Source of the DNA: Flavobacterium chungbukense
Lineage (GTDB): Bacteria > Bacteroidota > Bacteroidia > Flavobacteriales > Flavobacteriaceae
Direction of reading: 5' to 3'
Assembly: GCF_020805785.1 (NCBI RefSeq)
Contig: NZ_JAJGZV010000002.1
Location: 992,001-1,056,000 of the forward strand
Length of the DNA: 64,000 bases
The stretch's first letter is position 1. Every line of letters starts with the position of its first letter. A model generated the notes under the pieces. The model was not told the DNA's origin, ran no database searches, and saw nothing but the letters and a program-made list of their open reading frames with translations. Positions 1 to 10,302 of the stretch are shown in pieces. The translations under genes were made by a program, and so were the position numbers.

Positions 1-36
1 AAAGAAGTTTCTTCATATATTAAAGCAGAAATTTAG
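1..36 (+). CDS. Possible 3' end of a CDS entering from the left
   Basis: Frame 1 is open from the first base and reads KEVSSYIKAEI followed by a TAG stop at 34-36. If real, its tail overlaps the 3' end of the convergent gene on the minus strand by four bases. Eleven codons are too few to identify a product, and an open frame this short can arise by chance. Confidence 0.3.
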   Translation, partial: KEVSSYIKAEI

Positions 37-905
37 ATTAGATTTTTTGAAATAAAATCGCAACTAGATTTAACAGATTCAAAGGAATTGATTGCGAAGT
101 TATTTTCCTGTTCCACAAAAAAATGAACCATTCCTGATTGTTTTGCTTCGGCAAATAAAGACTTAAAATCGATTGTTCCAGAACCAACTTCAGTATTCAA
201 ATCATTATTTTTCTTATCCTTATCCTTCACGTGCCACATTTTAAAACGCCCTTGATTTTCCTTAAATAACTTTAAAGGATCATTTCCGGAATGAATTACC
301 CAATATAAATCCAATTCAAAAAAGACCAAATCCTTATCGGTTTCTTTTAGTAAAATTTGAAACCCCGTAACGCCGTTGTGTCTTTCAAATTCAAAATCAT
401 GATTATGATAAGCTAGTTTTAAACCCGCCTCTTTACACATTTTTGCTGCTTGATTTAATCTTTCAGCAATCTTTTTATAATCTTCAATGTTTCTTCTAAA
501 AGGCTCATCGACCCAAGAAATCGTTAAAAACTCACTTTCTACAGTTTTAGCCGCTTCGATTGCAGCAGATACCTCTGCCGTATTTCCATCGTACAAAAAG
601 CTTCCTAAATTATAATGTCCGCTTACGGCTTTTAAACCATTATCATCTAAAATCTTTTTTAATTCTTTTGGAGCAAATCCCCAAAATTGGTCTTTTGTTG
701 AAAAACCATAAGTTTCAACGGTTGAATATCCAGCTTTTGCCACTTTTTGTAAAGTTCCTTTTACATCCTTCGGAAGTTCATCTCGAAGTGTATATAACTG
801 TAAACCTATTTCTTTTTTACTCATAGAAAATGCTAATGATGGCCGAGCCAAAACAGCTGTAGTGGCAAGCCCTGTGGTTACTATAAAATTTCTTCTTGTA
901 ATCAT
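33..905 (-). CDS. Tat-exported sugar phosphate isomerase/epimerase family protein
   Basis: This 290-residue protein belongs to the xylose isomerase-like TIM-barrel family (sugar phosphate isomerases/epimerases). I chose the ATG at 905 rather than an upstream ATG at 953 because it gives a clean twin-arginine signal (ITRRNFIV, hydrophobic stretch, SLAF), and the upstream start would overlap the next gene. The barrel shows the motifs typical of the family: an ETYGF strand near the start, YHNHDFEF in the middle, a FELDLYW strand, MWHVKDKD, and a C-terminal FVEQE. The His, Glu and Asp residues in these motifs are probable metal ligands. The substrate cannot be inferred; relatives act on periplasmic keto-sugars or sugar alcohols. 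It lies 28 bp downstream of the FMN reductase on the same strand, so co-transcription is possible. Confidence 0.88.
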   Translation of the reverse strand: MITRRNFIVTTGLATTAVLARPSLAFSMSKKEIGLQLYTLRDELPKDVKGTLQKVAKAGYSTVETYGFSTKDQFWGFAPKELKKILDDNGLKAVSGHYNLGSFLYDGNTAEVSAAIEAAKTVESEFLTISWVDEPFRRNIEDYKKIAERLNQAAKMCKEAGLKLAYHNHDFEFERHNGVTGFQILLKETDKDLVFFELDLYWVIHSGNDPLKLFKENQGRFKMWHVKDKDKKNNDLNTEVGSGTIDFKSLFAEAKQSGMVHFFVEQENNFAINSFESVKSSCDFISKNLI

Positions 906-933
906 GTGGTTAGATAATTTCAAAGTAAATTTA

Positions 934-1467
934 TCATAAAAAATGATTCGCAAGATTTTTTACAAAGTTTTGAAGTGCAATTTCTGTTTCTGGATCTATT
1001 ATTTTGCCTTCCGCATTAACTTTACCTCGAACTCCTTGAATTAAAAGCTGCAATGAATCATCAAAACTCGCATCAAGAGTTTTCATAATTAACAAAAGTT
1101 GCTCATGCGCCATTTCTCCCGAAGCCGAAGCTGTTACCAAACCAACTTTTTTATTTGAAAAAACGGTCGTTGAAACAAACCATTCTAAAGCATTTTTCAA
1201 ACTTCCAGGAAGGCTAAATACATATTCAGGAGTACAAATAATAACTCCTTGCACTTCTTTTATTTTATTTCTTAACGAAACAATTTCATCTGGCGCCTTA
1301 TCTGTATCTAAATCAGGATTAAAGTGCGGAAGTTTATCTAAATCTTCAAATATTTCCAATTCAAATTCTGACTTTAATTGATGGGAAATATATTTAAGAA
1401 TTTTAAAATTACTCGAATCTTTTCTGGTACTGCCCGATACAGCAAATATTTTTATTTTTGGTGACAT
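934..1467 (-). CDS. NADPH-dependent FMN reductase family protein
   Basis: The 177-residue protein has a flavodoxin-like fold of the FMN_red family, which uses NAD(P)H to reduce flavins, quinones or azo compounds. Visible signatures are the N-terminal phosphate-binding loop SGSTRKDSSN (residues about 11-20) and the conserved PEYVFSLPGSLKNALEW segment near residues 100-116, followed by GLVTASASGE. No signal peptide is present, so it should act in the cytoplasm. Its length is normal for the family. It is the first gene of a short minus-strand pair with the sugar epimerase; the terminator just upstream belongs to the preceding lipoprotein gene. The physiological acceptor is unknown. Confidence 0.88.
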   Translation of the reverse strand: MSPKIKIFAVSGSTRKDSSNFKILKYISHQLKSEFELEIFEDLDKLPHFNPDLDTDKAPDEIVSLRNKIKEVQGVIICTPEYVFSLPGSLKNALEWFVSTTVFSNKKVGLVTASASGEMAHEQLLLIMKTLDASFDDSLQLLIQGVRGKVNAEGKIIDPETEIALQNFVKNLANHFL

Positions 1468-1475
1468 TATTGTAT

Positions 1476-1522
1476 AAAAAAAGTAGTATTTCTAAATTAA
1501 CATTTAAAAATACTACTTTTTT
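1476..1522 (-). terminator. Intrinsic terminator after the 1547-1912 lipoprotein gene
   Basis: A stem of about 15 bp formed by AAAAAGTAGTATTT and AAATACTACTTTTT, with a loop of roughly 15 nt. Read on the minus strand it ends in a T run and lies directly downstream of the lipoprotein gene. Confidence 0.8.
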
Positions 1523-1546
1523 AGAGATTAAAATCTCAAAATGCTT

Positions 1547-1912
1547 TTATCTGGAAGTATTGCTTGCTGAAGTCATACTTAACATTTTTACATCAACTGA
1601 TTGAGGCGGAAATTTTTGTTTTTCGTTTCTCCAAGAAATAATTTTTCCCGATTTATCGACATACATATAGTCATATTTCCAATAATATGGCCCCGCATTG
1701 CCCGAAATCTCACTACTGTGATTTGTTGTAAAAATTTGATCGGCATAAAGCAATATCTCATTATTCTTTTCATCATGGAGAACACGTATTGGCGGGCCCC
1801 AAACTTTTATTAATTTTTGCTTCGATTCTCCAATCCACCTATCATGGACATTATTGGTTGAACAAGATATTTGCAAGAATATAATTGCTATTAAAAGTAA
1901 AGTTTTTTTCAT
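1547..1912 (-). CDS. Small lipoprotein, SmpA/BamE-like pattern
   Basis: A 121-residue predicted lipoprotein: MKK start, hydrophobic core and the lipobox LQISC with the lipidated Cys at residue 17. The mature part begins with HDRWIGESKQKLIKVWGPP, resembling the pattern in BamE/SmpA-type small lipoproteins, where a short helix with a Gly-x-Pro turn starts the fold. A second half with YYWKYDYMYVDKSGKI looks like a two-stranded sheet ending. The BamE-like label is a resemblance, not a secure assignment. It is monocistronic, with its own terminator, and is divergent from trmD. Confidence 0.7.
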   Translation of the reverse strand: MKKTLLLIAIIFLQISCSTNNVHDRWIGESKQKLIKVWGPPIRVLHDEKNNEILLYADQIFTTNHSSEISGNAGPYYWKYDYMYVDKSGKIISWRNEKQKFPPQSVDVKMLSMTSASNTSR

Positions 1913-2124
1913 AAGTGTAAGGCAAGTTTTATAGTTTAGCTGTAGCGTTTATATAAATTTAACACTATTATTTCAAATAAACAATATCATAGTTTATCAT
2001 AATATTAAATCCGATAAAAGTCACAATATATACGACGAAATACATCTTTTTGGTTTTATATCTCAAAAATCAACTCAAAATAAGCGTTTTACAAATCTTT
2101 AGAAATAGACAAGAATTTACTTTG

Positions 2125-2132
2125 TATCTTTG
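2125..2132 (+). promoter_or_regulatory. Putative -7 box for trmD
   Basis: TATCTTTG matches the Bacteroidota -7 consensus TAnnTTTG and lies 25 bp before the trmD start. The -33 position has TTTAG rather than TTTG, so the match is partial. The rest of 1913-2157 shows no gene. Confidence 0.45.
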
Positions 2133-2157
2133 CCGACAAGAAATTATTGAATAGAAA

Positions 2158-2832
2158 ATGCGAATTGATATTATTACACTTTTACCTGAATTGCTAAGAA
2201 GTCCATTTGAGGCTTCGATTATGAAACGTGCCATTGATAAAGGTCTAGTTGAAGTACATTTTCACAATTTGCGTGACTACAGCACAAATAGGCAAAAAAG
2301 TGTAGACGATTATCCTTTTGGGGGTGGCGCTGGTATGGTGATGACCATTCAGCCTATTGACGATTGTATTACACATTTGAAGAGCGAACGTGAATACGAT
2401 GAAATAATCTACATGTCACCGGATGGCGAAACTTTAAATCAAAAAATGGCCAATAAAATGTCTATGTATGAAAACATTATTATTCTATGCGGACATTATA
2501 AAGGTGTAGATCAGAGAGTTCGAGATCATTTTATAACAAAAGAAATTTCGATTGGAGATTATGTTTTATCTGGCGGAGAATTAGGCGCTATTGTTTTATC
2601 TGATGCCTTGATTCGATTAATTCCAGGTGTTTTAAGCGACGAAACCTCAGCATTAACAGATAGTTTTCAAGATAATCTGCTTTCTGGACCTATATATACA
2701 AGGCCTGCAGATTATAAAGGATGGAAAGTTCCAGAAGTTTTAACCAGCGGACATTTTGCTAAAATCGACAAATGGCGCGAAGACATGGCTTTTGAACATA
2801 CAAAGAATAGAAGACCAGATTTACTGGAATAA
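2158..2832 (+). CDS. trmD: tRNA (guanine-N1)-methyltransferase TrmD
   Basis: TrmD methylates N1 of G37 in tRNAs that read codons starting with C or G, using S-adenosylmethionine, which prevents +1 frameshifting. The 224 residues are the usual length. Signatures are the start [13 protein letters not shown], the [10 protein letters not shown] loop (about residues 59-68), the SPDGE strand, and the trefoil-knot region [18 protein letters not shown] around residues 142-160. The C-terminal [16 protein letters not shown] motif completes the family pattern. It precedes rplS, the widely conserved trmD-rplS order, but rplS has its own strong promoter here and a 200-bp gap. Confidence 0.98.
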   Translation: MRIDIITLLPELLRSPFEASIMKRAIDKGLVEVHFHNLRDYSTNRQKSVDDYPFGGGAGMVMTIQPIDDCITHLKSEREYDEIIYMSPDGETLNQKMANKMSMYENIIILCGHYKGVDQRVRDHFITKEISIGDYVLSGGELGAIVLSDALIRLIPGVLSDETSALTDSFQDNLLSGPIYTRPADYKGWKVPEVLTSGHFAKIDKWREDMAFEHTKNRRPDLLE

Positions 2833-2851
2833 ATTCCAAATATTTAAAATT

Positions 2852-2875
2852 GCTTCGCCAGTTCGCTATCGCTCG
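2852..2875 (-). repeat. 24-bp interspersed repeat (family L), copy 1
   Basis: This 24-mer is the exact reverse complement of 29586-29609. A third, partly diverged copy lies at 63049-63070; the shared core is CGAGCGATAGCGAACTG. Just downstream, AAATTCCAATT (2881-2891) and AATTGGAATTT (2908-2918) form an inverted repeat of a second family that recurs at 25830-25904. Confidence 0.85.
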
Positions 2876-2932
2876 TGTGCAAATTCCAATTAATCAATCA
2901 GTTAACAAATTGGAATTTGGAATTTATTTTTA

Positions 2933-2962
2933 TTGGAGTTTTAATTTTTTTACTTACATTTG
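2933..2962 (+). promoter_or_regulatory. rplS promoter, consensus Bacteroidota type
   Basis: TTG at 2933-2935, a 19-nt spacer, then TACATTTG at 2955-2962. This is an exact match to TTG-N19-TAnnTTTG. Transcription should start a few bases downstream, giving a leader of about 65 nt before rplS. Confidence 0.75.
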
Positions 2963-3035
2963 CACCCGAATTTGATCAACCTCTGGCGAGATCCGTGAAT
3001 GTTGTTCTGATATAAAAACCATAATTTAGATTATC
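2963..3035 (+). ncRNA. Candidate L19 ribosomal-protein leader
   Basis: The 73 nt between the rplS promoter and its start are not A/T-rich filler. They contain a GC-richer segment (CTCTGGCGAGATCCGTGAAT, 2981-3000) enclosed by GATCAAC (2974-2980) and GTTGTTC (3001-3007), which pair at six of seven positions. Autoregulatory leaders upstream of rplS have been described for Flavobacteria, as I recall from published r-protein leader surveys. I cannot match the published consensus here, so the assignment is by position and structure. Confidence 0.5.
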
Positions 3036-3386
3036 ATGGCAGATTTATTAAAATTCGTTCAAAACGAATTCGTTGCTAAAAAAGATTTCCCTGAATTCGG
3101 AGCTGGAGACACAATCACAGTTTTCTACGAAATTAAAGAGGGTGAAAAAACAAGAACTCAGTTTTTTAAAGGAGTTGTAATTCAAAGAAGAGGTTCTGGT
3201 AACACAGAAACTTTTACTATTCGTAAAATGTCTGGATCTGTTGGTGTTGAGCGTATCTTCCCAGTAAACTTACCAGCTTTACAAAAAATTGAAATCAACA
3301 AAAAAGGAGCTGTTCGTAGAGCTAGAATTTTCTACTTCAGACAACTTACTGGTAAAAAAGCTAAGATTAAAGATAAAAGAAGATAA
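3036..3386 (+). CDS. rplS: 50S ribosomal protein L19
   Basis: L19 is a small-to-large subunit bridge protein of the 50S ribosome. The 116 residues match the family length. Recognisable elements are FGAGDTITVFYEIKEGEKTR, the FKGVVIQRRG strand, the ETFTIRKMSGSVGVERIFP segment and the basic C-terminus KGAVRRARIFYFRQLTGK. It sits after trmD in the common bacterial order but is transcribed from its own consensus promoter through a structured leader, and ends at a strong terminator. Codon use is that of a highly expressed gene (for example CCAGCTTTA, GGTTCTGGT). Confidence 0.98.
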   Translation: MADLLKFVQNEFVAKKDFPEFGAGDTITVFYEIKEGEKTRTQFFKGVVIQRRGSGNTETFTIRKMSGSVGVERIFPVNLPALQKIEINKKGAVRRARIFYFRQLTGKKAKIKDKRR

Positions 3387-3405
3387 TCATTTATCTAAAT
3401 GTTAT

Positions 3406-3444
3406 AAAAAACTCGTTTCATATCGTTTGAAACGAGTTTTTTTT
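3406..3444 (+). terminator. rplS terminator
   Basis: AAAAACTCGTTTCA pairs with TGAAACGAGTTTTT across a 6-nt loop and is followed by a run of T. A textbook rho-independent terminator 20 bp after the rplS stop. Confidence 0.92.
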
Positions 3445-3584
3445 ATGTTCTATTTTCATTACTATCAAAACCGTAATTTTTTAATAGCAAAATCATCGAT
3501 TTAGCAATATAATGAGTATGAAATAACAATCTGTTAATTTCGTCTTTTCTCATCAAAACTCAACCGATTTCGTTGTGATTTTAT

Positions 3585-3592
3585 TATATTTG
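3585..3592 (+). promoter_or_regulatory. Putative -7 box for icd
   Basis: TATATTTG matches TAnnTTTG and lies 75 bp before the icd start. No clear TTG occupies the -33 position. The rest of the 280-bp gap shows no gene. Confidence 0.45.
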
Positions 3593-3654
3593 CTCCGCTC
3601 ATTTTGAGCCGAATATATCTTTGAAATCGTTAACTCCTGACGATACGATTATAA

Positions 3655-5886
<2,232 letters not shown>

Positions 5887-5916
5887 TTCAGAATACAATT
5901 GTATTATTGCATAAAT

Positions 5917-5951
5917 AAAAAAGGACAACTCGAAAGGTTGTCCTTTTTTCT
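5917..5951 (+). terminator. icd terminator
   Basis: AAAAAAGGACAAC and GTTGTCCTTTTTT form a stem closed by a short CGAAA-type loop, about 30 bp after the icd stop. Confidence 0.92.
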
Positions 5952-6026
5952 TAACTTATGTTTAACAGTCGTTTCTTCCGAATATATAAACAAGAATTGT
6001 TATCTATGTAAATCAAAATCAATACA

Positions 6027-8411
6027 ATGATTACAAAAAATACTTTTACATTTTTTCTTTTTATTTTAGCGATTTTTACCTCATTTGCACAGGACAAATT
6101 CACTTTAAGCGGAACTATCAACGACAGCAAAAACAACGAAACTCTAATTGGGGTTACTATTTATATTCCATTATTAAAAATTGGCACTACTACAAACGAA
6201 TATGGATTCTATTCTCTTTCTGCACCAAAAGGAGAATATGAAATTGAAATCAGTTACATTGGTTATCAAACGATTCTAAAAAACATTGTTTTAGATAAAA
6301 ATACAAAAAGCAATTTTTCCCTTAGCGAGAACGATGCACAAGAACTTCAAGAAGTTATTATCACAGAGAATAAAGGCAAAATAAATATCAAGTCACCTGA
6401 AATGAGTGTCAACAAACTCTCTATTTCGACTATTAAAAAAATGCCAGTAGTTTTAGGTGAAGTTGACGTTCTAAAATCTATTTTATTGCTCCCAGGAGTT
6501 ACCAATGCAGGAGAAGGCGCTTCTGGATTTAATGTCCGAGGCGGTGGTGCCGATCAAAACTTGATTCTTTTAGACGAAGCTACAATATTTAATTCTTCTC
6601 ACGTTTTTGGATTCTTCTCTGTTTTTAACCCCGATGCTATTAAAGATTTAAAATTATACAAAGGAGGAATTCCTGCGCGTTACGGCGGCAGAGCTTCATC
6701 CGTTTTGGATATTTATCAAAAAGACGGAAGCAGTAAAGATTTTCATATGAATGGTGGTATAGGCCTAATTTCAAGCCGATTACTTGCTGAAGGTCCGATT
6801 GTTAAAGATAAAGGTTCTTTTCTGATTGGAGGGAGAGCTTCTTATGCGCATTTATTCTTAAAACTCTCAGAAGACAACAAAGATAACGCAGCATACTTTT
6901 ATGACTTAAATACCAAACTGAGTTACAAACTAAACGACAACAACAGTTTATATCTCTCCGGCTATTTTGGTCGCGATGTTTTTAGGCTTAATAAAAGCTT
7001 TACTAATACGTACGGAAATTCAATTTTAAATTTGAGATGGAATCATTTGTACTCTAATAAGTTATTCTCTAATCTTTCTTTGATATACAGCGATTATTAT
7101 TATGGTTTAGACCTTGATTTTGTAGGCTTTAAATGGGATTCTGGAATCAAGAATTACAATATTAAATATGATTTCAAATATTATCTTTCAGATAAATTGA
7201 AACTCAATTATGGAGTAAATGGAACATATTATGAATTTAACCCTGGAACCATAAAGCCCACAGGAACAGATTCTGGAATAAATCCTGACCAATTAGATAA
7301 AAAATATGCTTTTGAACCCTCAGCTTATTTAGATGCCGAAAGTCAGCTTTCTAACAAGATTACCGTTGCCTACGGATTACGCTATAGTTTATTCTATCGA
7401 TTGGGAGCTTCTACGATTAATTATTACAATAATAATCAATCAGTTGTCTTCAATAGCGATTTACAGATCTATGAGAAAGGAACACCAACTTCAACAAAAT
7501 ATTTTGGAAAAAATAAAGTCATTCAAAGCTATAATAATTTTGAACCAAGATTTTCTGTTTCTTATCAATTAAATGAAAATCAAGCTTTAAAAGCAAGTTA
7601 TAACAGAATGGCGCAGTATCTTCAGCTCATTTCAAATACTTCCTCTCCCACTCCTTTAGATGTCTGGATGCCGAGTGATAATTATATTAAACCTCAACTT
7701 GCAGATCAGGTTGCTTTAGGATATTTTCGAAACATTAGAAATGGTGATTATTCTTTTGAAATTGAAACCTATTATAAAGAAATTCAAAATAGACTAGATT
7801 ATATTGATGGAGCCGATTTAATAGCCAACGACGCGATTGAACAAGTTGTTCTAAATGGCCAGATGCGATCTTATGGTTTAGAAATTATGTTCAAAAAAAA
7901 CAAAGGAAAATTTAATGGATGGGTTTCTTATACTTTATCAAAATCAGAACAGCAAACTCCAGGAAGAACAGCCGAAGAACCTGGAATCAACAATGGCAAG
8001 TGGTATAATTCCGCTTATGACAAAACGCATAATTTGGCCATCACATCTGCTTACAATTTAAATGAAAAATGGTCTTTTGGCGCTAATTTCGCCTTGCAGT
8101 CGGGGCAGCCTGTAACGTATCCAAACGGACAATATGAATATTTAGGAATTACAGTTCCGAGTTACGGATTACGAAATGAAAATCGACTTCCTGCTTATCA
8201 TCATTTAGATATTTCGGCTACTTTGACACCCAGAAAAAATAAAGATAGAAATTGGAAAGGAGAATGGGTTTTCAGTATTTACAATCTTTATAACCGAATG
8301 AATGCGGCATCGATTAACTTTCGCCAAAATGTTGATACTGGTGTAAATGAAGCGGTACAATTGTCTATATTCGGAGTTGTTACGGCGGTAAGCTACAACT
8401 TCAAATTCTAA
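6027..8411 (+). CDS. TonB-dependent outer-membrane receptor with carboxypeptidase-regulatory domain
   Basis: A 794-residue outer-membrane receptor. A signal peptide ends at about FAQ (residues 1-21). A CarboxypepD_reg-like beta-sandwich follows (about 26-105, with GVTIYIP, TTTNEYGFYSL and ISYIGYQT), then a plug domain (about 130-225, with GFNVRGGGADQNLILLD and YKGGIPARYGGRASSVLDI), then the barrel, ending in the terminal Phe of outer-membrane proteins. Such receptors import substrates with energy from TonB-ExbBD. It is followed 31 bp later by a DUF4249 lipoprotein, a pairing common in Bacteroidota. That partner is not SusD, so a glycan substrate is not implied. The ligand is unknown. Confidence 0.93.
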   Translation: MITKNTFTFFLFILAIFTSFAQDKFTLSGTINDSKNNETLIGVTIYIPLLKIGTTTNEYGFYSLSAPKGEYEIEISYIGYQTILKNIVLDKNTKSNFSLSENDAQELQEVIITENKGKINIKSPEMSVNKLSISTIKKMPVVLGEVDVLKSILLLPGVTNAGEGASGFNVRGGGADQNLILLDEATIFNSSHVFGFFSVFNPDAIKDLKLYKGGIPARYGGRASSVLDIYQKDGSSKDFHMNGGIGLISSRLLAEGPIVKDKGSFLIGGRASYAHLFLKLSEDNKDNAAYFYDLNTKLSYKLNDNNSLYLSGYFGRDVFRLNKSFTNTYGNSILNLRWNHLYSNKLFSNLSLIYSDYYYGLDLDFVGFKWDSGIKNYNIKYDFKYYLSDKLKLNYGVNGTYYEFNPGTIKPTGTDSGINPDQLDKKYAFEPSAYLDAESQLSNKITVAYGLRYSLFYRLGASTINYYNNNQSVVFNSDLQIYEKGTPTSTKYFGKNKVIQSYNNFEPRFSVSYQLNENQALKASYNRMAQYLQLISNTSSPTPLDVWMPSDNYIKPQLADQVALGYFRNIRNGDYSFEIETYYKEIQNRLDYIDGADLIANDAIEQVVLNGQMRSYGLEIMFKKNKGKFNGWVSYTLSKSEQQTPGRTAEEPGINNGKWYNSAYDKTHNLAITSAYNLNEKWSFGANFALQSGQPVTYPNGQYEYLGITVPSYGLRNENRLPAYHHLDISATLTPRKNKDRNWKGEWVFSIYNLYNRMNAASINFRQNVDTGVNEAVQLSIFGVVTAVSYNFKF

Positions 8412-8442
8412 AAAAATTAAGTTAAGAACTAAAAATATACGT

Positions 8443-9264
8443 ATGAAAAAAGCATTTTATTTTATCGCATTTTTTACTTTTCTTTCCTTTACAAGTTGTG
8501 AAGATGTTGTTGATGTTGACCTAAATACTGCTCCTCCAAAATTAGTAATTGAAGCCGCAATTAATTGGGAAAAAGGCTCAACAGGAAGACAACAAGTGAT
8601 TAAATTAACTACAACTACAGGTTATTTTGATCAATTAGTGCCTATAGTTTCTGGTGCGGTAATTTTTGTAACCAATAGCAAAAATCAAAGATTTAACTTT
8701 ACAGAACTTAATAAATCAGGGCGGTATATTTGTAACAATTTTATTCCTGTCCTTAATGAAACCTATACTTTAACGGTCGTTAGCGGTGGAAACACTTACA
8801 CTGCCACTGAAACACTAAAATCTGTTGCACCGATAACTCGAATTGAACAAAAAAACGATGGAGGTTTTACAGGAAAAGAAGTTGAAATAAAGGCTTTTTA
8901 TACAGATCCAGCAGATGAAGAAAACTATTATTTGTTTAAGTATGTTTATTCTAGCAAAGTAACTTCGACTTTTTATGTTTCTGAGGACAAATTTTATCAA
9001 GGAAATGAAATCTACAGCAACACTGAAGATGAAGATTTAAAAGCTGGAGATGAAATCGAAGTAACGCATTACGGAATTTCCAAACAATATTACAATTACA
9101 TGAATATTCTGGTAAGCATTGCAGGCTCTAACGTTGGAGGTCCGTTTCAATCACCACCTGCAACTGTAAAAGGAAACATAATTAATACTACTGATAAAAA
9201 TAATTACCCTCTCGGTTATTTCTCTTTGAGCGAAACCGATCATAAAAAATATAAAATTGAATAA
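8443..9264 (+). CDS. DUF4249 family lipoprotein, receptor partner
   Basis: A 273-residue lipoprotein with lipobox FTSC (Cys at residue 19), followed by DVVDVDLNTAPPKLVIEA, the hallmark start of DUF4249 proteins. The remainder is beta-rich (SGAVIFVTN, YTLTVVSGGNTYTATETL, a fibronectin-like pattern). The family is nearly always encoded next to a TonB receptor and is presumed to sit on the cell surface as an accessory subunit; this is inferred from context, and the biochemical role is unknown. It lies 31 bp after the receptor and 3 bp before the GyrI-like gene, so the four genes from 6027 to 10199 are probably one transcript. Confidence 0.88.
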   Translation: MKKAFYFIAFFTFLSFTSCEDVVDVDLNTAPPKLVIEAAINWEKGSTGRQQVIKLTTTTGYFDQLVPIVSGAVIFVTNSKNQRFNFTELNKSGRYICNNFIPVLNETYTLTVVSGGNTYTATETLKSVAPITRIEQKNDGGFTGKEVEIKAFYTDPADEENYYLFKYVYSSKVTSTFYVSEDKFYQGNEIYSNTEDEDLKAGDEIEVTHYGISKQYYNYMNILVSIAGSNVGGPFQSPPATVKGNIINTTDKNNYPLGYFSLSETDHKKYKIE

Positions 9265-9267
9265 TTT

Positions 9268-9750
9268 ATGCAGCCCCTAATCAAAACTTTAGCCGAAAAA
9301 AAACTTACTGGACATTTCATCGAAATGTCTTTTACTGAAAATAAGACATTTCAATTATGGAATGGTTTTATGCCGAAAAAGAAAGAAATTAAAAATACTA
9401 TCAACGCCAATTTATATTCGCTTGAAGTTTATCCAGAAAATTACTTTGATAACTTTAATCCGAGCAATGATTTTCAAAAATGGGCGGCAGTAGAAGTTTC
9501 AAGTTTTGAGAATCTTCCGTCTGAGATGAAGACATTAGTTGTTTCAGGTGGCCTATATGCCGTGTTTCTTCATTTAGGACCAGCAACTGAGGCTCACAAA
9601 ACCTACAATTATATTTTTGCTGAATGGCTTCCTAATTCCACATACATTGTTGACGAAAGACCCCATTTTGCAGTAATGAATGAAAAATACAAAAAAGACG
9701 ATCCAACTTCTGAGGAGGAAATCTGGATTCCGATAAAAAATAGAAATTAA
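9268..9750 (+). CDS. GyrI-like / AraC effector-binding domain protein
   Basis: A stand-alone 160-residue SHS2-fold domain of the GyrI/effector-binding family, without a DNA-binding part. Typical elements are FQLWNGFMPKKKEI near residue 30, the WAAVEVSSFENLP strand, GGLYAVFLHLGPATEAHKTYNYIFAEWLPNS in the middle third, and the C-terminal DERPHFAVMNEKY plus a final EEIWIPI strand. Single-domain members bind small hydrophobic molecules and some hydrolyse electrophilic cyclopropanoids; which applies here cannot be seen. It starts 3 bp after the DUF4249 gene and overlaps the DinB gene by one base. Confidence 0.85.
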   Translation: MQPLIKTLAEKKLTGHFIEMSFTENKTFQLWNGFMPKKKEIKNTINANLYSLEVYPENYFDNFNPSNDFQKWAAVEVSSFENLPSEMKTLVVSGGLYAVFLHLGPATEAHKTYNYIFAEWLPNSTYIVDERPHFAVMNEKYKKDDPTSEEEIWIPIKNRN

Positions 9751-10199
9751 TGGCACTAATCGAAACCTTAAAAATACTTTACAATCGAGATTTAGATAAA
9801 CTTAAATTCGAAATCGAATCGTATGAAAACGAGAGTTCACTTTGGATTATCGATAAAAACATTTCAAATTCGGCAGGAAACCTTTGTCTTCATTTAATTG
9901 GTAATCTGAATACTTATATTGGAGCAGAAATTGGAAAAACGGATTATGTTCGAGATCGTCCTTTAGAATTTTCATCGAAAGATATTCCAAAATCGGAATT
10001 AATATCCAAAATAGAAAATACAATTGTAGTCGTAAATAATGCTTTAGATTCTTTAACTGATGAAGATTTAAAAAAGAAGTATCCGCAAATTGTTTTTGAA
10101 AAAGAAATGACAACTGGATTTTTCTTAGTTCATCTTTCTACTCATTTAGCGTATCACTTAGGACAAATAAATTACCACCGAAGATTATTAGATTTCTGA
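9750..10199 (+). CDS. DinB-like (DUF1572) putative metalloenzyme
   Basis: A 149-residue four-helix-bundle protein of the DinB/YfiT superfamily. The likely metal-binding triad is H48 (NLCLHLIGNL), H132 and H136 (STHLAYHLGQINYH). Superfamily members include bacillithiol- and mycothiol-dependent transferases, but many are uncharacterised, so no reaction is assigned. Start and stop overlap in TAATG with the preceding GyrI-like gene, which implies translational coupling. Both proteins belong to families linked to handling electrophiles or xenobiotics. Another DinB-like gene is at 33349-33816. Confidence 0.85.
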   Translation: MALIETLKILYNRDLDKLKFEIESYENESSLWIIDKNISNSAGNLCLHLIGNLNTYIGAEIGKTDYVRDRPLEFSSKDIPKSELISKIENTIVVVNNALDSLTDEDLKKKYPQIVFEKEMTTGFFLVHLSTHLAYHLGQINYHRRLLDF

Positions 10200-10264
10200 T
10201 TTTAGATTGTAGATTATTTAAAAGTCGAAAAAAATCTAAAATCTAAAATCTGCAATCTAAAATT
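10199..10264. repeat. Imperfect inverted repeat after the DinB gene
   Basis: ATTTTAGATTGTAGATT and AATCTGCAATCTAAAAT are inverted with a single G-T wobble, separated by about 30 bp with a further AATCTAAAATCTAAA duplication. A similar (A)TCTAAAATCTAAAAT tract occurs at 63366-63390. It may double as the operon terminator, but there is no T run. Confidence 0.7.
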
Positions 10265-10272
10265 CTAACCCG

Positions 10273-10280
10273 TATCTTTG
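10273..10280 (+). promoter_or_regulatory. Putative -7 box for thiamine pyrophosphokinase
   Basis: TATCTTTG, 22 bp before the start codon. The -33 element is not evident because the upstream repeat occupies that position. Confidence 0.45.
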
Positions 10281-10302
10281 CTTCACATTCAAAAAAACTC
10301 AA

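Noticed and set aside
906..953. N-terminal extension of the sugar isomerase/epimerase gene
   Set aside because: It would overlap the FMN reductase gene and bury the Tat signal. Starting at 905 gives a normal twin-arginine signal peptide.
10199..10302. Thiamine diphosphate riboswitch upstream of thiamine pyrophosphokinase
   Set aside because: The gap is only about 100 bp and consists of a simple TCTAAAATC repeat hairpin. The conserved CTGAGA and ACCTGA-type THI elements are missing.
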